64,000 bases of DNA, from the NCBI GenBank assembly GCA_033439795.1, contig JAUTDP010000009.1:2542001-2606000 (forward strand), in the 5' to 3' direction. This document shows, one piece after another, positions 31,684 to 43,500 of the stretch. The notes beneath the pieces are model-generated. The model ran no database searches, was not told the origin of the DNA, and was given only the letters and a program-made list of their open reading frames with translations. The position numbers were made by a program, and so were the translations under genes. Within the stretch, counting starts at the first letter, position 1, and every line of letters begins with the position of its first letter. Source of the stretch: Sordaria brevicollis. Lineage: Eukaryota; Ascomycota; Sordariomycetes; Sordariales; Sordariaceae.

Positions 31684-33985
31684 GATGGACGACCCCTGGC
31701 AGTTGAGTTGAAAGTCTAAGAGATGGTAGGAGAGATGATGAGAGATTCAGTGGCAAGATGCTGTCTCTCTCGGTTGCTTCTATATATTTTTTTCTCCCAG
31801 AGCAAAACATCTACTTGATCCGTCAGAGCCGATGTAGCTCCGGTGAGGTTGGCATGGTCCCATCGCGTACTCGCTTGCTCGGTTGGGGTCTGAGGCTCTA
31901 GAGGGACACGAGACACTCGTAAGTGGGTAAATACCACACGGTACTGTGTAGATGCGAAGCTATTCTTTTTTTTTTTGCAGGATCTTGCCATCCACTATCA
32001 TACAATTCTTACCTACACATCAGTCCTGGTAAGTTTGTTTTTAGCGTGGGTCTCGGGACAAGGGGTCTGCACAGACTCACCAAAACACAGCAGAGAAAAA
32101 ATAACCACCAAGGTAGCGAGGGGACGCGAAGCCGAGGAGTCGAATACTACCTGTCCTAAGTCTAGGCATATATATCGACCGACCCTATCGCCTCTCGAGC
32201 GGGACGGATACTACCTATGTGCAGGTGGAAGCTGATGAGAATTCGCAGGAACTGTAATCCCGAGCGGCGTATTTCGAAGAGGTTGAGATCTTTATTTTCT
32301 TCAGACAGAGTGTTTCTTCGTTACTTTGTACGTCACAGCCAATTGTGGAATTCTTCCTGGACACTTCGTCGCCTTGTTGGATACTTCAACGCACACCATG
32401 GAGAAGCCAACTGGTTTTCGTGATCCAAGGTCTCACGCCACATTAGCATACGGCAGCTAGTCGAAAAGACGATACTGTCTCTGTGAGTAAGACGGATGTC
32501 GTTGGCGATGTCTTACCTATCCAACCCCCACAGCGTGTCTTCCAGTCTAACTGGACCCCATATCATAGCATAAAAAGCCCTGCAGACACTACGCCGTAGT
32601 TCACGAAGGAATGTTTCCTTTGGGCTATCAGCTCCGATATCCTATCCATTGTCAGCCAGTCCAGTTGTTCATGACATCTGCACGGGGTTTCTGGGCATAA
32701 CAGACGACTACTACCTCGGAGAGGCGGGGGAAAAAAGAAAAGAAAGAAAAAAAAAAGAAACAGAGTCGCACTCCGGATTTCCATTGACACCCCTGCCCCT
32801 GCATCCGGGCGGACCTAACCGCCCGCCCGCTCGCATCGGCCCTCCCGAATCGGGGCCGATGTCAATGCCCACGGAGTCAGGGAGTGATAATGGCATAGTG
32901 CTATATGCAAACATAGACCAACGACATGACATCGGCATACTTTAGCCACAGACCAAAAAAAAACCTTGCGCAAAGAGACATTCCACTCTTCTTATACTAA
33001 AGGTCAACCACCCTTTCTTTCGGTGGCCTAAAAGGCAAAGATGGTTCAGATACCTCATCTGGAATGAACTCCCTCAACAACGGAGACATTCAATACTTTC
33101 CCGCCGCTTTGTTTGTGGTTTTCAAACTCGACAGTTCTTTGCAAAGTTGAAATATCATCTCGTGCACTAGGAAAAAAAATCCGTGCCCCGTTTTTGGGAG
33201 TTCGCTGGAGGTTCTTCTTACGCGAAAACTTTCCTCCAAGAAGCTACTTCGTGGAACTTTGAGAGGAACGGGATAAGAATCTATATCAAATGGAGTAATT
33301 CTCAAAAGGAAATATCGATGTTTCGTGCGCTGTATTGGTGGTGGTGGTGCTCCGTTGCACTTAAGTATACGAAGGAGGTGTAATATCTGTGCGCAAGGGC
33401 TTTTATCATTTGTGGTTAAAGATCCCAATGTTTTAGAGGATATGTGCCTAAAAAGCACATGGCCGTTATGGTGCTTATGGTACACTGGTATCCATGGTGA
33501 TGAGAAGAAACATTCAGGTCGAATTCTTTCTTTGACTGATGAAAAGAGAAAGATGTTGGAGACTAGGTATAAAAAGGTGGACGGGACCCTCAAACCACAG
33601 TGGGCCCAAGCTCCAACGTAAGCTGCATGCTTGCCTGATCGACGACATCATTCGCCCAGCACCTGATCTGTGCTCCACCGTGCCATGCGGGGGAGGCCCC
33701 ACTGAACAAGGGGATGACAGGTTCGCCAGGAAACGGCCAACGACGGCTGGACAATCTGAGAATCGTCACTCTTCAGTTTTGTCTCGAAAAAAAGTCGAGA
33801 TCAAAGTTGATTGTGACGGCATTGGAGCAGTGCCAGACCACGCCCTTATGGGCAACACAAACTGATGTGAACTAACCCCACGATCTAACAGTAGAAGACC
33901 TCGATTACTATCCTTGACGCTCCAATACCCGATTCTCCTCCTCCTCCACCACCTCTCCTCCCGAGCTCTCAACTCACACTTCGCG
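31684..33985. other. Intergenic, divergent promoters
   Basis: About 2.3 kb between the divergent tyrosinase and mitochondrial-protein genes. A 9-bp inverted repeat (32834-32842 with 32853-32861) contains CGGCC/GGCCG. Purine-rich simple sequence occurs at about 32727-32762. No gene, tRNA or transposon remnant was recognised. Confidence 0.5.
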
Positions 33986-35707
33986 ATGCGCCCACGACTC
34001 CTTCTTCCCCGCGGGGAGCTGGCCAAACCATGTTCCCCTGCGATACACTCGACGACCACCCGATTCTTCACACAGAGCGCATCGGTCCGCGTGGGAATCC
34101 GAACAAGGCCTCAACTCGGCTTCCTCAACGTGCCTGTAACCACTCAACAACAGTACCGTTACCTGACGACCGAGCGCAAAGCGAGACTCAAGCAGGATAT
34201 CAAGCAGGGAATCAAAATCACCTCATACCTCTGGGCAGCCGGTGCTTGCGTCTTCGCCATCGCATTCGCCCTCCTCCAAGAAACACTTGAAGCCCGATAT
34301 CCAACTCCGCACGAATGGAGTATGCTAAGTCGCATTTTCTTCCGCGGAGCTTTCTGCGAGCGGGACCAGACCGACCCTTCCCGCACAACCGACTGGGTTC
34401 ATGTGACAAACTGGATCAAGGGCGTGGTAGACCGATTGGAGGATCCAAGCATTGACGGCAAGGGACTGAAGGATGCGCCGTCCGACCGGCCAAAGGGGAC
34501 CAAGGACATCAGCGCCAAATCCGAGAACTGGCGACGGGGCTACTACGAAGCCATGATGCTGTACGCAAAAGCCGCCGAGAACGTCGAGAACTGGGTGACC
34601 GACAAGACCCAAAACAACCTGATTGTGCCGAACGACTACGTGATCGGCCCTTCCAACCCCAACCCGCGGCCCTTTCCCAACGACAAATACCGACCGCCTC
34701 AAGAAGCCGACTGCGTGCCGACCTTTGAGTCTCCCAACGAGATCTACATGCGCATTTTATCCACCGAAGGTCTCACCAACCGCCAACGCATAGAAGCCGG
34801 CCTCGCCTACGCCACCTGGCTCGAATTCAAGGGCATCACCGGCCCAGCCAACATCATCCTCGAAAACGCCGTCGACCTCGCCGCCTCCGAGCACGCCTCC
34901 TTCACCAACAACAACCAATACCCCATCGACACAAAAACCTACACCCTCCTCACCACCAACATCCCCAATCAACAACACCCCTCCGCCAACCTCCTCCAAT
35001 CCCTAACAGCCCTCGCCACCTTCCGCGCCCGACAAGGCGACATCACCACCGCCCTCCCCATCCTCGTCTCCATCCTCCAAGCCCGCAAATCCCTCCCCTC
35101 CACCCCAGACCCACGGCGCATCCCTCCCCTCCCCCACCAAAAGAAACTTTCCTGGCCTGGTGCCATCCTAGCCCTTCTTAAAGAACCCCCCTACCCCGAT
35201 CCTCCCGAAGACGGCACCCTCCCGCCCCTTCGCGACGCGAAAGAACGGTGCGAGGAGGCGGCGCTGAGTTTACATATTGGGGAGATCATGTACACTACCA
35301 GAGACAAAAGACACAAAGAGGAAGGACTATCCTGGACCCGCGAAGCAGTGGACATAGCCGAGGAACAACTCCGCTCGCTGTCCAACAAGGCGAGTTCGAT
35401 GCCGGCGAGGATGACATGTAGGGATTGCTTGGCGGCTGGGTTGGAGAATTGGGGGATGATGGTTGAGAGGTTGGCGAGGGAGGAGAAGAGGCGGAAGGAG
35501 GAACTAGAAAAGAATCCGGCGCCGGAAGAAAAGAAGACGAGTTGGTGGAGCTTCTGGAGCCATGGGGTGGGAGAACATAAGGAGGAGGATCTGAATAGGT
35601 GGGCGGCGGAAGAGAAAGTGATTGCGGAACGGCAGAGGAGGGCGGCGGATTTGTTGGATACGTTGCCGACGGGTAATAGGGGGTTTTTGTCGTTTTTGCA
35701 GGCTTAG
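33986..35707 (+). CDS. Conserved fungal protein, probably mitochondrial membrane
   Basis: Single-exon protein of 573 residues. ATG at 33986 is the first in-frame ATG; the open frame upstream to 33914 has only a TTG. The first 65 residues are rich in Arg, Ser and Thr with almost no acidic residues, as in a mitochondrial targeting peptide. One hydrophobic segment (YLWAAGACVFAIAFALL, about residues 77-93) could anchor it. The rest is soluble and mainly helical, possibly TPR-like, with a charged Lys/Glu-rich C-terminal part (about 495-560). Similar fungal proteins are, from memory, sometimes labelled MFS maltose permease, but this one has a single membrane segment and is not a transporter by sequence. 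Function unknown. Confidence 0.7.
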   Translation: MRPRLLLPRGELAKPCSPAIHSTTTRFFTQSASVRVGIRTRPQLGFLNVPVTTQQQYRYLTTERKARLKQDIKQGIKITSYLWAAGACVFAIAFALLQETLEARYPTPHEWSMLSRIFFRGAFCERDQTDPSRTTDWVHVTNWIKGVVDRLEDPSIDGKGLKDAPSDRPKGTKDISAKSENWRRGYYEAMMLYAKAAENVENWVTDKTQNNLIVPNDYVIGPSNPNPRPFPNDKYRPPQEADCVPTFESPNEIYMRILSTEGLTNRQRIEAGLAYATWLEFKGITGPANIILENAVDLAASEHASFTNNNQYPIDTKTYTLLTTNIPNQQHPSANLLQSLTALATFRARQGDITTALPILVSILQARKSLPSTPDPRRIPPLPHQKKLSWPGAILALLKEPPYPDPPEDGTLPPLRDAKERCEEAALSLHIGEIMYTTRDKRHKEEGLSWTREAVDIAEEQLRSLSNKASSMPARMTCRDCLAAGLENWGMMVERLAREEKRRKEELEKNPAPEEKKTSWWSFWSHGVGEHKEEDLNRWAAEEKVIAERQRRAADLLDTLPTGNRGFLSFLQA

Positions 35708-36256
35708 TTTGATCTGGGGGGAGGATTCGAGAGGTTGGGAGTTTGTCATGAAGGCACTGCATCATCGAAAAGAAAGGAGCACAGGACAAGAGGGTGGAAC
35801 AGAACTCTGCTTTGTTTTTACATAGCGTTTTTGTAGTATGTATGTATATGTGTATTTTTCATGTAGCAATGTTTGCTTCACGTCTTGTACGTATGTATTA
35901 CTGAAAAGCTTACCTTGAGTGTCTTGGGGAGGATACGGCACTGCTGGTCACAAATCTACGCCTGTTGGACATTCACACAGCTTAGGGAAACGATCTGCTT
36001 ATCATTTTCTATCGGTTTGTGCTCTGGAAATCATCAAGCTATGTCCTCTGAAATCTTGCCAGATGGGTATGATCCAGCCATTTCTGTGGACAAATGCCAT
36101 CGATAGTAGAAAAACCTTGGGAAGACCATGGTCTCGTCCTGCCTGTGGCTCAATCATGTGGTAATAACAGTCCCGGTCGACCTTAGAGCCAGACAATTAA
36201 CTTGTCTGAGCTGCCCCTCCTACGAGGAACGACGACCCTTAGTTCTTGAACCTGCT
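35708..36256. other. Convergent intergenic region
   Basis: 3' flanks of two convergent genes. A short TATG-type repeat lies near 35836-35850. No gene was seen. Confidence 0.5.
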
Positions 36257-37899
36257 TTAGTCCTCATCCTCCGACTCAGCGGCGTCAGCAGTGTCAGGAA
36301 TACCATCCTTCTCCATCTTCACCCTCCTAGCAATCTCCTCGGCCAACTTCCTGTTGATAGCCTGGTCCAGGGTTTCATCTTTGGGAGGCTGGAGGTAATC
36401 ATCAGCCGCGACTGTGAGGAAAATATTCTCGGCCTCTTTGTCATGGTCGACCCCCTTAGCCACGCCATCGCCCATTACTTCTTTGAGGCTCACCTCGTTG
36501 GATCCATCAGCACCATCCTTCTTCCCCCATCCAAAGAATTCAGCATCATCCATTTCCGGCTCCTTTTCGGGGACGGGAATGTTGACCCTCTCGTTGACGT
36601 AGTTCTGGTCAAGAGCGACCTTTTGTAACCACTGCAGAACTGCCGAGCCGGCTTCGATGAGGATGAGTTCGGTGATGGCGGCGTTGGGGCCGACGCTGTA
36701 GGTCGGGCAACCGTAGCCGACGTAGCCGGTGACGGCGGGGTCACCACCTTCGGGGCCGGCGATGAGTGTGTCGAGGGGCTCGCTGCTGTTGATGTAAGCG
36801 CGTCCGCGCTGTTTCAAGGGTTGTTTGTTAGCTGATTGTCCGCGATATTTGGCCACAGGAATTAAATGTACGAGTGAAGTTGACTTACCTCGTCCATGAA
36901 CTTCTTGAAATCCTGGCACCTCGCCTCACGCATATCGAAAAAGCCGCCCAGCACCACCATGGCATTCATCTTGTGTCCGATCTTGGCCCAGACCTTGTCG
37001 TTGTCAAAGTACTGCTCCACCTCATCCGACATGTCGCCGAGCGCGATGACATCAATCTTGGCATCGTCCTTGACGAACTGCGGCACAACCTTCTCAAAGA
37101 TGTACTTGACATGGTCCGCCGGGGTCTCGTTCTCCGGGACGGTATTCCTCTCAGGGTCGTGGTAGTAGCCCCAGTGAACCAGACTGCTTCCCGGAACTTG
37201 GTGACGAGCAAAGTCGGTGACCGCCATCTTTCCCTCGGGCCACCACCAAAGTTGTCCGGGGTTAGCGAGAATGATTCCGGGAGCGGTTTCGTCGGTAGCC
37301 GACGACTTCTGCTGCTTGATGGCCCTGACCATGTTCACCAGCGAGCCCTTGTTTAGACCGCCGGCGCCGCTGGCCACGCGGTGGGCGAGGATGCCAAAGT
37401 CCTGGAAGGACTGCCCGACGATGATGACGACGCGAGATTTCTTGTCGGCGATGTCCTCGCTGAGACGGATTTTGACGTGGGGCTCATCTTTGCTGGCGAC
37501 TCCGAGGGGAAGAAGGACTTCTTTCAGGCCCTCGGCTGCGAGACGTGAGTCGATGATGTTGCCGACTGCCACTGTTGATTTGCAAAGGGCTTTGGGTCAG
37601 TACCAGCTCACATTGTTGTCAGGAATGATTTTGTTCCAGCAAAACATACCGTTGAAAGCGAAGCGCTGGCAATCGTTGTATCTCGTATTCTTGGTCAAGA
37701 AATACTTGAAGTAGAAGTCGGGTTTGTGGTAGTCGCGAATCTCGTCATCCTCGTTGACGAAGTATCTATGCGCGCGCATGGTATGTCAGAGTAATAGTCC
37801 TATTCCAGTGAATTACACCGATGATACGAACCCAAGCTTTTTGAGATCTGGCTCGAACTTTGGCTCAGCAGGGAGACCAGACCAGCGGCGACAAAACAT
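36257..37899 (-). CDS. Arb2-domain protein
   Basis: Protein of 472 residues carrying the Arb2 domain, named after the fission yeast argonaute-binding protein Arb2 and also found at the C-terminus of some class II histone deacetylases (Clr3/Hda1). Exons on the minus strand: 37899..37832, 37765..37650, 37571..36889 and 36808..36257. Introns (66, 78 and 80 nt) have donors GTTCGT, GTATGT and GTAAGT and acceptors ATAG, ACAG and ACAG. The joins give KKLGYFVNEDDEIR, FAFN-VAVGNIID and FMDE-RGRAYI, matching the family. The domain spans roughly residues 20-345; VVIIVGQSFQDFGILAHRV and WGYYHDP are typical blocks. The C-terminal 130 residues are acidic and probably disordered. No deacetylase domain is fused. 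A role in RNA-directed silencing is inference from the family name only. Confidence 0.83.
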
Positions 37900-38853
37900 T
37901 TTGGCTGTTGAGAGGTTGTTGAGTGTCTTGAATGGTTTACTTGTGAGGCTGATAAAGTGGGTGGGTTGTAAGCGTGAGGAAGGCGAGAACGAGACTCGAG
38001 TGGAGGGGTATTTGAGTGCGCGTTGCGTGGAAGATCGGGAAGGAGGTCGAAGGCTGCCGAACCAGTTTGAAGATGGGATGGAAGGAGCTCAGCCGTGGTT
38101 CTTTCCTTCACAGAGCAAGATGGCGAGATCGCAGACAGGTTGAGACGACGAACGAACCAACCTTAACAACGAAGATGAGAAGGTGAAGACTCAGGAATAA
38201 TTCAGGATGAATGACTCAACTGTTGCTTCACGGCAGTGGAAATGATCGATGGAGGTTGGTGCGCGGTCCTGATCATACTGTTCATCTGAGCCTGCCTCAT
38301 CTCATCATCATCAACACAACGAGCTTGACAAACATTGCGATGTGTACTGGCAACCAAAGCCAAGCTGGCATTCGCGCAAACGTGGGCGGGACTTCAGGAT
38401 CAAAGTTGCCGCAAACGCGAGTAGCTGCTGGTTGTGAGGACTAGCAGGATGCATGTTTTCCTTGAAGATAGGTGCTAAAGATGCCCATGTTCGGCAATGA
38501 AGAGTGGTTTTACCGTGTGACAGAATGGCAGCTTGATGTCCTGTGTTTTCTCATGGCTGAAAACTGTAAGTCAAAGGATCAACTGGCTCAGTAGTTCCTT
38601 CCTCCTATGGTTGCGAACTTGCCTTCTTCTATCGGTCACCTTACCATTCCCATTGCTCATTCCTTAAGCCCGCAGTTTGAGCAGTGGGCCTTCCTGAAAT
38701 ATTTCTTCACCGGATGCCTCTGGGCGATCCGTATCCGCTGTGTCCCCGAAGAGCAGAGGATACGGGAGGTTATACGATAGCTGCTTTCAGAAGTATCTGC
38801 CTTTCCCTTTTACATTTTTGCTTCCTTATTCTGGTCTTTTTTTGGGAGAGCAC
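37900..38853. other. Promoter of Arb2 gene and 3' flank of membrane protein gene
   Basis: About 0.95 kb without a recognised gene. Overlapping short ORFs only. Confidence 0.5.
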
Positions 38854-40597
38854 TCAGTTGTGATTTTCACGTAGGTCCTGAGTAACGACCATAGCTGCAA
38901 TCTTAGCCTCAGGGGCAATAGCTCCATCTTGCTGAGCTGCCATCGCCCCAGTGATGTTCTGTGTGTCTTTGCAGTGTTCTGGGGTGACGAAAGAGCGAGT
39001 CGTTAGCTATGGAACTTGCGAATATTATTGTCCCGGGGTGATATGGAGCACGAAACGGTGGATTGAGATGGGGGTGTCCAAGGGACTATGCACTCACCAT
39101 TGAAGGAGTCGGCCATCTGTAGAACAAAAAGAACCAAGAGAAAAACGGGGACAATCTGCCCAAACCCCATGGCCTGCTCGGCTTCACGTTCATCTCTGGT
39201 CATCTGGTTTTCGCCCACTACCCTGCATTGGATGGTCCATGAGAAGAAAACACAGAACCAGGCTGTGAGCTCCAGTAGCGAGAAGAAACTGGAGTTTCTG
39301 ATTAGCCAAAGTCGAGAAAGAACGGCTATGGATGGCCTTATAATCCACTGCCGAGTGAGTCCAACGGTCGTAGAGAATGGCCGCCCATCTGAGGTATGCT
39401 GGTTTGTGGAGTTCTGTTGTCTGCAGCCATCGATAGATGGGCCAAAAAGAATGCTCTGGATACGGTCCTTTCGGGACATCTGATGGGGGTTTTCAACAAC
39501 CTCTTCCGAAAAGCTCTGGACTTTCATTCGACACCGACGCCAAATCCTTGTCAACAAAGCAGGTTGCTCAGTACGTTCTTTTGACCGAAGACTGACCGGG
39601 AGCCCCCTATCGTCGATGACTTTTGGACGCATGTGAAGAACCCACCAACACCAGACTCTGAAGGATGAGATGATCTGAACCAGAACCGCAATATCGGATG
39701 AGATGACAAAAATGACATTGAAGATCATATCTTGTCGGCCTTTCCAGCCAAGAGGGGAGTTTTTCATCACACAAAGTGCAGGACAGCCATCCGATGCACC
39801 CCAATCTTCGCGAAAGGATGCCCAACCGCTATAGAGCAGCAATCCATCCAGCGTGTACATTAGCCCTACCCTCAACGCAAATGGCAATCCGCTTCGGAGT
39901 CGCTTCCAAGTCATGAGTGGCTGGGGGTTTTGGACGCCATATACGACATCATGTTTTGGTTCATCCATGTATTTCATATTCCAATACGTCATGGATGCAT
40001 ACGTATTGGCCGCAGAACTCAGAGTCGCGATGTTGACGACAAAGGTGAAGTGGTAGGTGCTGAGTGTCCCGTCGACTTGGAGCTTTTTCAACGCTGCAAT
40101 GAGAAGCGCGATGGCGGTCACAAGCTGCTGGTCTCCTAAGCAGACGGCCAGATCGTGAGAGACCTTCGCTACTCTGATGCCCTTCTGCTCGTCCAGTATT
40201 TTGCCGACCAGATCACCCAACCACGGGCGAGCTCGGGCGTCAATACGATTGACAATCCATTCTCGTGGATGTACCGACGATGAGAGGACGCAGACCAAGC
40301 TGGCTAAAGCTGTGATGACAGCAGACGTAAGCAGTGATGCAGTTACCTTCATTTATGTGTCACGAATGTCAGCTTCTTTCGGTCACTGGCAACCAGTTTC
40401 CATGACCTCGACGGCACAAACAGTTTCTGAAGCATTGAAAGACTTACGCCTATTCCCGCAATATCAGGGTCAGCTCTGAGACGGGGACATTCACATGGCG
40501 CGTAGTGTTCTGCGCAGTTCCAGCTGTCGCTCGTTATGTTGTAGGTGTTGATACCTGTTTCCCAGTCCCAACACATGAGAGTGTCGCTGGAGTTCAT
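38854..40597 (-). CDS. Fungal polytopic membrane protein of unknown function
   Basis: Protein of 507 residues. Exons on the minus strand: 40597..40448, 40346..39098 and 38978..38854. Intron 1 (40347..40447) has GTAAGT, a CTGAC branch and AAG acceptor; intron 2 (38979..39097) has GTGAGT and CCAG. The N-terminus reads WDWETGINTYNITSDSWNC followed by a short Cys-rich stretch (CAEHYAPCECP), a pattern I recognise from a widespread but uncharacterised family of filamentous-fungal membrane proteins. Seven hydrophobic segments follow (for example SAVITALASLVCVL, NVIFVISSDIAVLVQI, VPVFLLVLFVLQM), with a large cytosolic loop between the fifth and sixth. No catalytic or transport motif was seen. The protein stops shortly after the last helix. 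The gene borders a 6-kb gene-poor stretch. Confidence 0.75.
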
Positions 40598-43500
40598 TTT
40601 GATAAGAAGTCATTTGATGATGAGGGTTGTCGTCAGGCAAGTAATGAGCGTCTGGTAAGTGGACGAGTAATAGACCGTTTCCATGAGCCAGTCCGCACGT
40701 AGGTGAGAAGGCAAACAAGGTTCGCGGTCGCCTTAAAAGAAGATTAGCATCAACAACTGTGTAACGAATCACGCCCGCCCCCTATCCGCCCTGTGCCCCT
40801 CTCATTTTTATGTTTTCAATATTGCAAACTTGCCTCCTTGTCGATGGCAGACACGAAGAAGTCAAGGCCATGCTTGGCGTATCATCGCTAAGAAACCATC
40901 ACTTGTGGTAGCAACATTGGTTTCACACACATCGCAGCGTTCGGCGGCGGCGACAGTTACCCAGGGGGAAAACAGCGCGAAAATACCATAGCCCGAAGTT
41001 ACATCCGTCAAAATAGCTGCCGCCACTTCTCTCCTGTGTTGCTCCAAGCCATCACTGGGGTGTTTGTTCGAGGGCTCGGCTGAGAACGTGTTTGCCTCTG
41101 CCACTTGACAAGACCGCAATAGGACTATCTTGACGCCGACTGTAATGCCGTTCAGAGAGTATTGTCTTGCTCGGCAATAATGCACTGCCAGTTCCCATCA
41201 GCTAACCGCTTCTGTCATCTCTTCCACACATCAACACTGCACACTGCGCAGTAGGGAAGTAGCCTGGCAGAATGTTGCAGTGTGATGCTCTCAGTGATAC
41301 GGCCGATGACTGCGTGCAGTCATACAGCAAAGAAAGGGACGCTTTTCTCCAGCGAGAGAACCAAAACTCCTGGCTCACCTATGGTGTATGGAGACCCCGA
41401 CCTATCGCACTTTCCTAAGTCCGCCGGGCGACTCTCATATTAAGAGTCGGGCTCACGAAAGCACAAGTCTCTTTCCGAGAAAGGAAGGATAAGCGGCTCA
41501 ACAAGTATGACCGGAATTGGGTTTTCGAAACGATCCAGCCGTGCTGAAGACAAGACAGCTCGCTTAGCAGTTCTCTTTTCCAACTGCTAACAACCGCGAC
41601 TCGGGGAAGATCAACACTATCAGCGTAACGTGCGCGGAATAAAAAGTATGGGTCGCCATTTGTGCCCTCGCCAGAAACCTCGCTTGACTCGAAGCGAGCG
41701 GTAGAGAACCGGCAGTTCCGTAAGTTGCTGAGAGTTACTCCTTTCTCAAAGCAGCATTGTGATGAGCACATAGGGTAAACGACAGTGCAAGCCAGACTTC
41801 TTTTTCATCGGCAGTGGCTAGGGAATGGAGCAACTGTAGGTTCGATCAGTCAGTTTTCTTGAAGAAACGTGCGCGTGACTTTGATCATCGTGTGATACAT
41901 ACTTTAGCCGCAGTACCATAAGGTTAACAGAGGCTAAATGCACTTGCGGAAACTACGAAACCCTGCAAGGAGCCGCAAAGTTAGAGAATAGATGACTAGT
42001 GTCTGGCTGTCGATCAAAAGAGGGTCGTTGCGCAACGGAAGTCAAGTGACTTGGTCGGACTGGGCAAGGACTTCGGGGCGTCGTTCCGTCTCCCTTCTGA
42101 GCCTGATAAGACATCCGGAACGTTAACGTAGACGACTATCACGTTGGAATCGAGGATTGGTTTCTTGGAGCCGCAAGTGTGATGATCCTGGTGAATATCA
42201 GGACCAGCAACGAAGGTTTCCAGGTGAAATTGCAAACAAGGAGTCCTGACGATGAGCAGAGAATGTCCGAGTCAACAGCCGCTCACAGAACGCAAGTTCC
42301 TTGTATCGTCCATGTATCAAGCGACTGATGCCCGCCCATCTCCGGAACCGTTGTTTGGCCTGGCCTCAGCCATTGGAACGATGTCTAGGGCCGAGTGTAA
42401 CCCGGGGTGGGAAAGGCGACTTCGGTACCATGTTGTCCACGGCATAACCTTCCGAACGACCGTTTGTCACGGCATGTGTATATATGGATGAAAACAAAAG
42501 GGTGTGGAAAATAAGGCCCAACATGGCTTTGCACAATGACAGACCTCGGCAGGTGTTAGTCGTTGTGAAGAGAAGAAAGGAGGCCACTGGGTAGTTGGGA
42601 AAATATGGGCTTCTTTCTCAGGGACCACTCGATAAACCCCCACGTCCCGAAGGATCTTATCATGACCACCATGATGCCACCGTCAGTAACGTGCAGGGGA
42701 GAGTGACAGGCGGAGACTAAGGTCGGGTGATGAACATGCAAGAGAGTGGAAGGGGCATTTCCGAAGCCAACTTTGGCGCTATGGAGTGAACCCAACTCTG
42801 AAAGCTTCTGTTGCAGTAGTGAAACTTTCATGCTGGTTGGTGGAGTTGTATTGTCCATTCGATTGAGAGATGGAAAGAGATCCAAAGTGAGGCTCTCTTC
42901 GAGGACTGGCAGCGAGGTGTCATTTTCGGGACCAGTCAAGCCGAAGCCATCGGCTATGTCCAGGCCGTAACACTTTGCTTCCTCGTTGGCGAGCTCCTAT
43001 AATATTGGTTTCTGTGTTAAAAATGACCAGACGCAGACCAGGTATGGTTCTGACAACAAAGGGGAAACCAGTTCGGCATGATTGGGAGGAGTGTAAGTGG
43101 AGGGTGGCCTCAGGGAATTCGGAACCAGAATCATAGGAAGTATGGATACGCGCAAGAGATAGGCGCCAATCTTCGAGCATCATCTGCACCGAAGTTTTTA
43201 AGCGCGCCTCCAAGCGATGGAGGGAAAGAGACGGGAATCTCGGAGCTGCCAAGCTATGTACGAAAAAACAGGCCCATGTTAGACAAGGCCTCTCTCGAGG
43301 AAGTTGACGGTGACGCATACCGAGGAGTCTTTGGATCTCGATTGTGTAACTCAGTTGTGAGGGGGTTGAGTGAAGATCGACATGCTGTTAAGAAGCGAAG
43401 TTGCAAAGGATGCTTGAATCGGAGTGTCGGGAAGCTTGCAAGGAGAAAAACAAAAGGAGATGACAAAGTGGTGATGTAGGGTAGCAGTGGTGATGAGGCT

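Noticed and set aside
33914..33985. Longer N-terminus for the mitochondrial protein
   Set aside because: The extension begins with TTG; the first ATG in frame is 33986 and gives a good targeting peptide.
40862..41185. 107-codon minus-strand frame
   Set aside because: Composition is not clearly coding, no motif is recognisable, and no splice partner was found.
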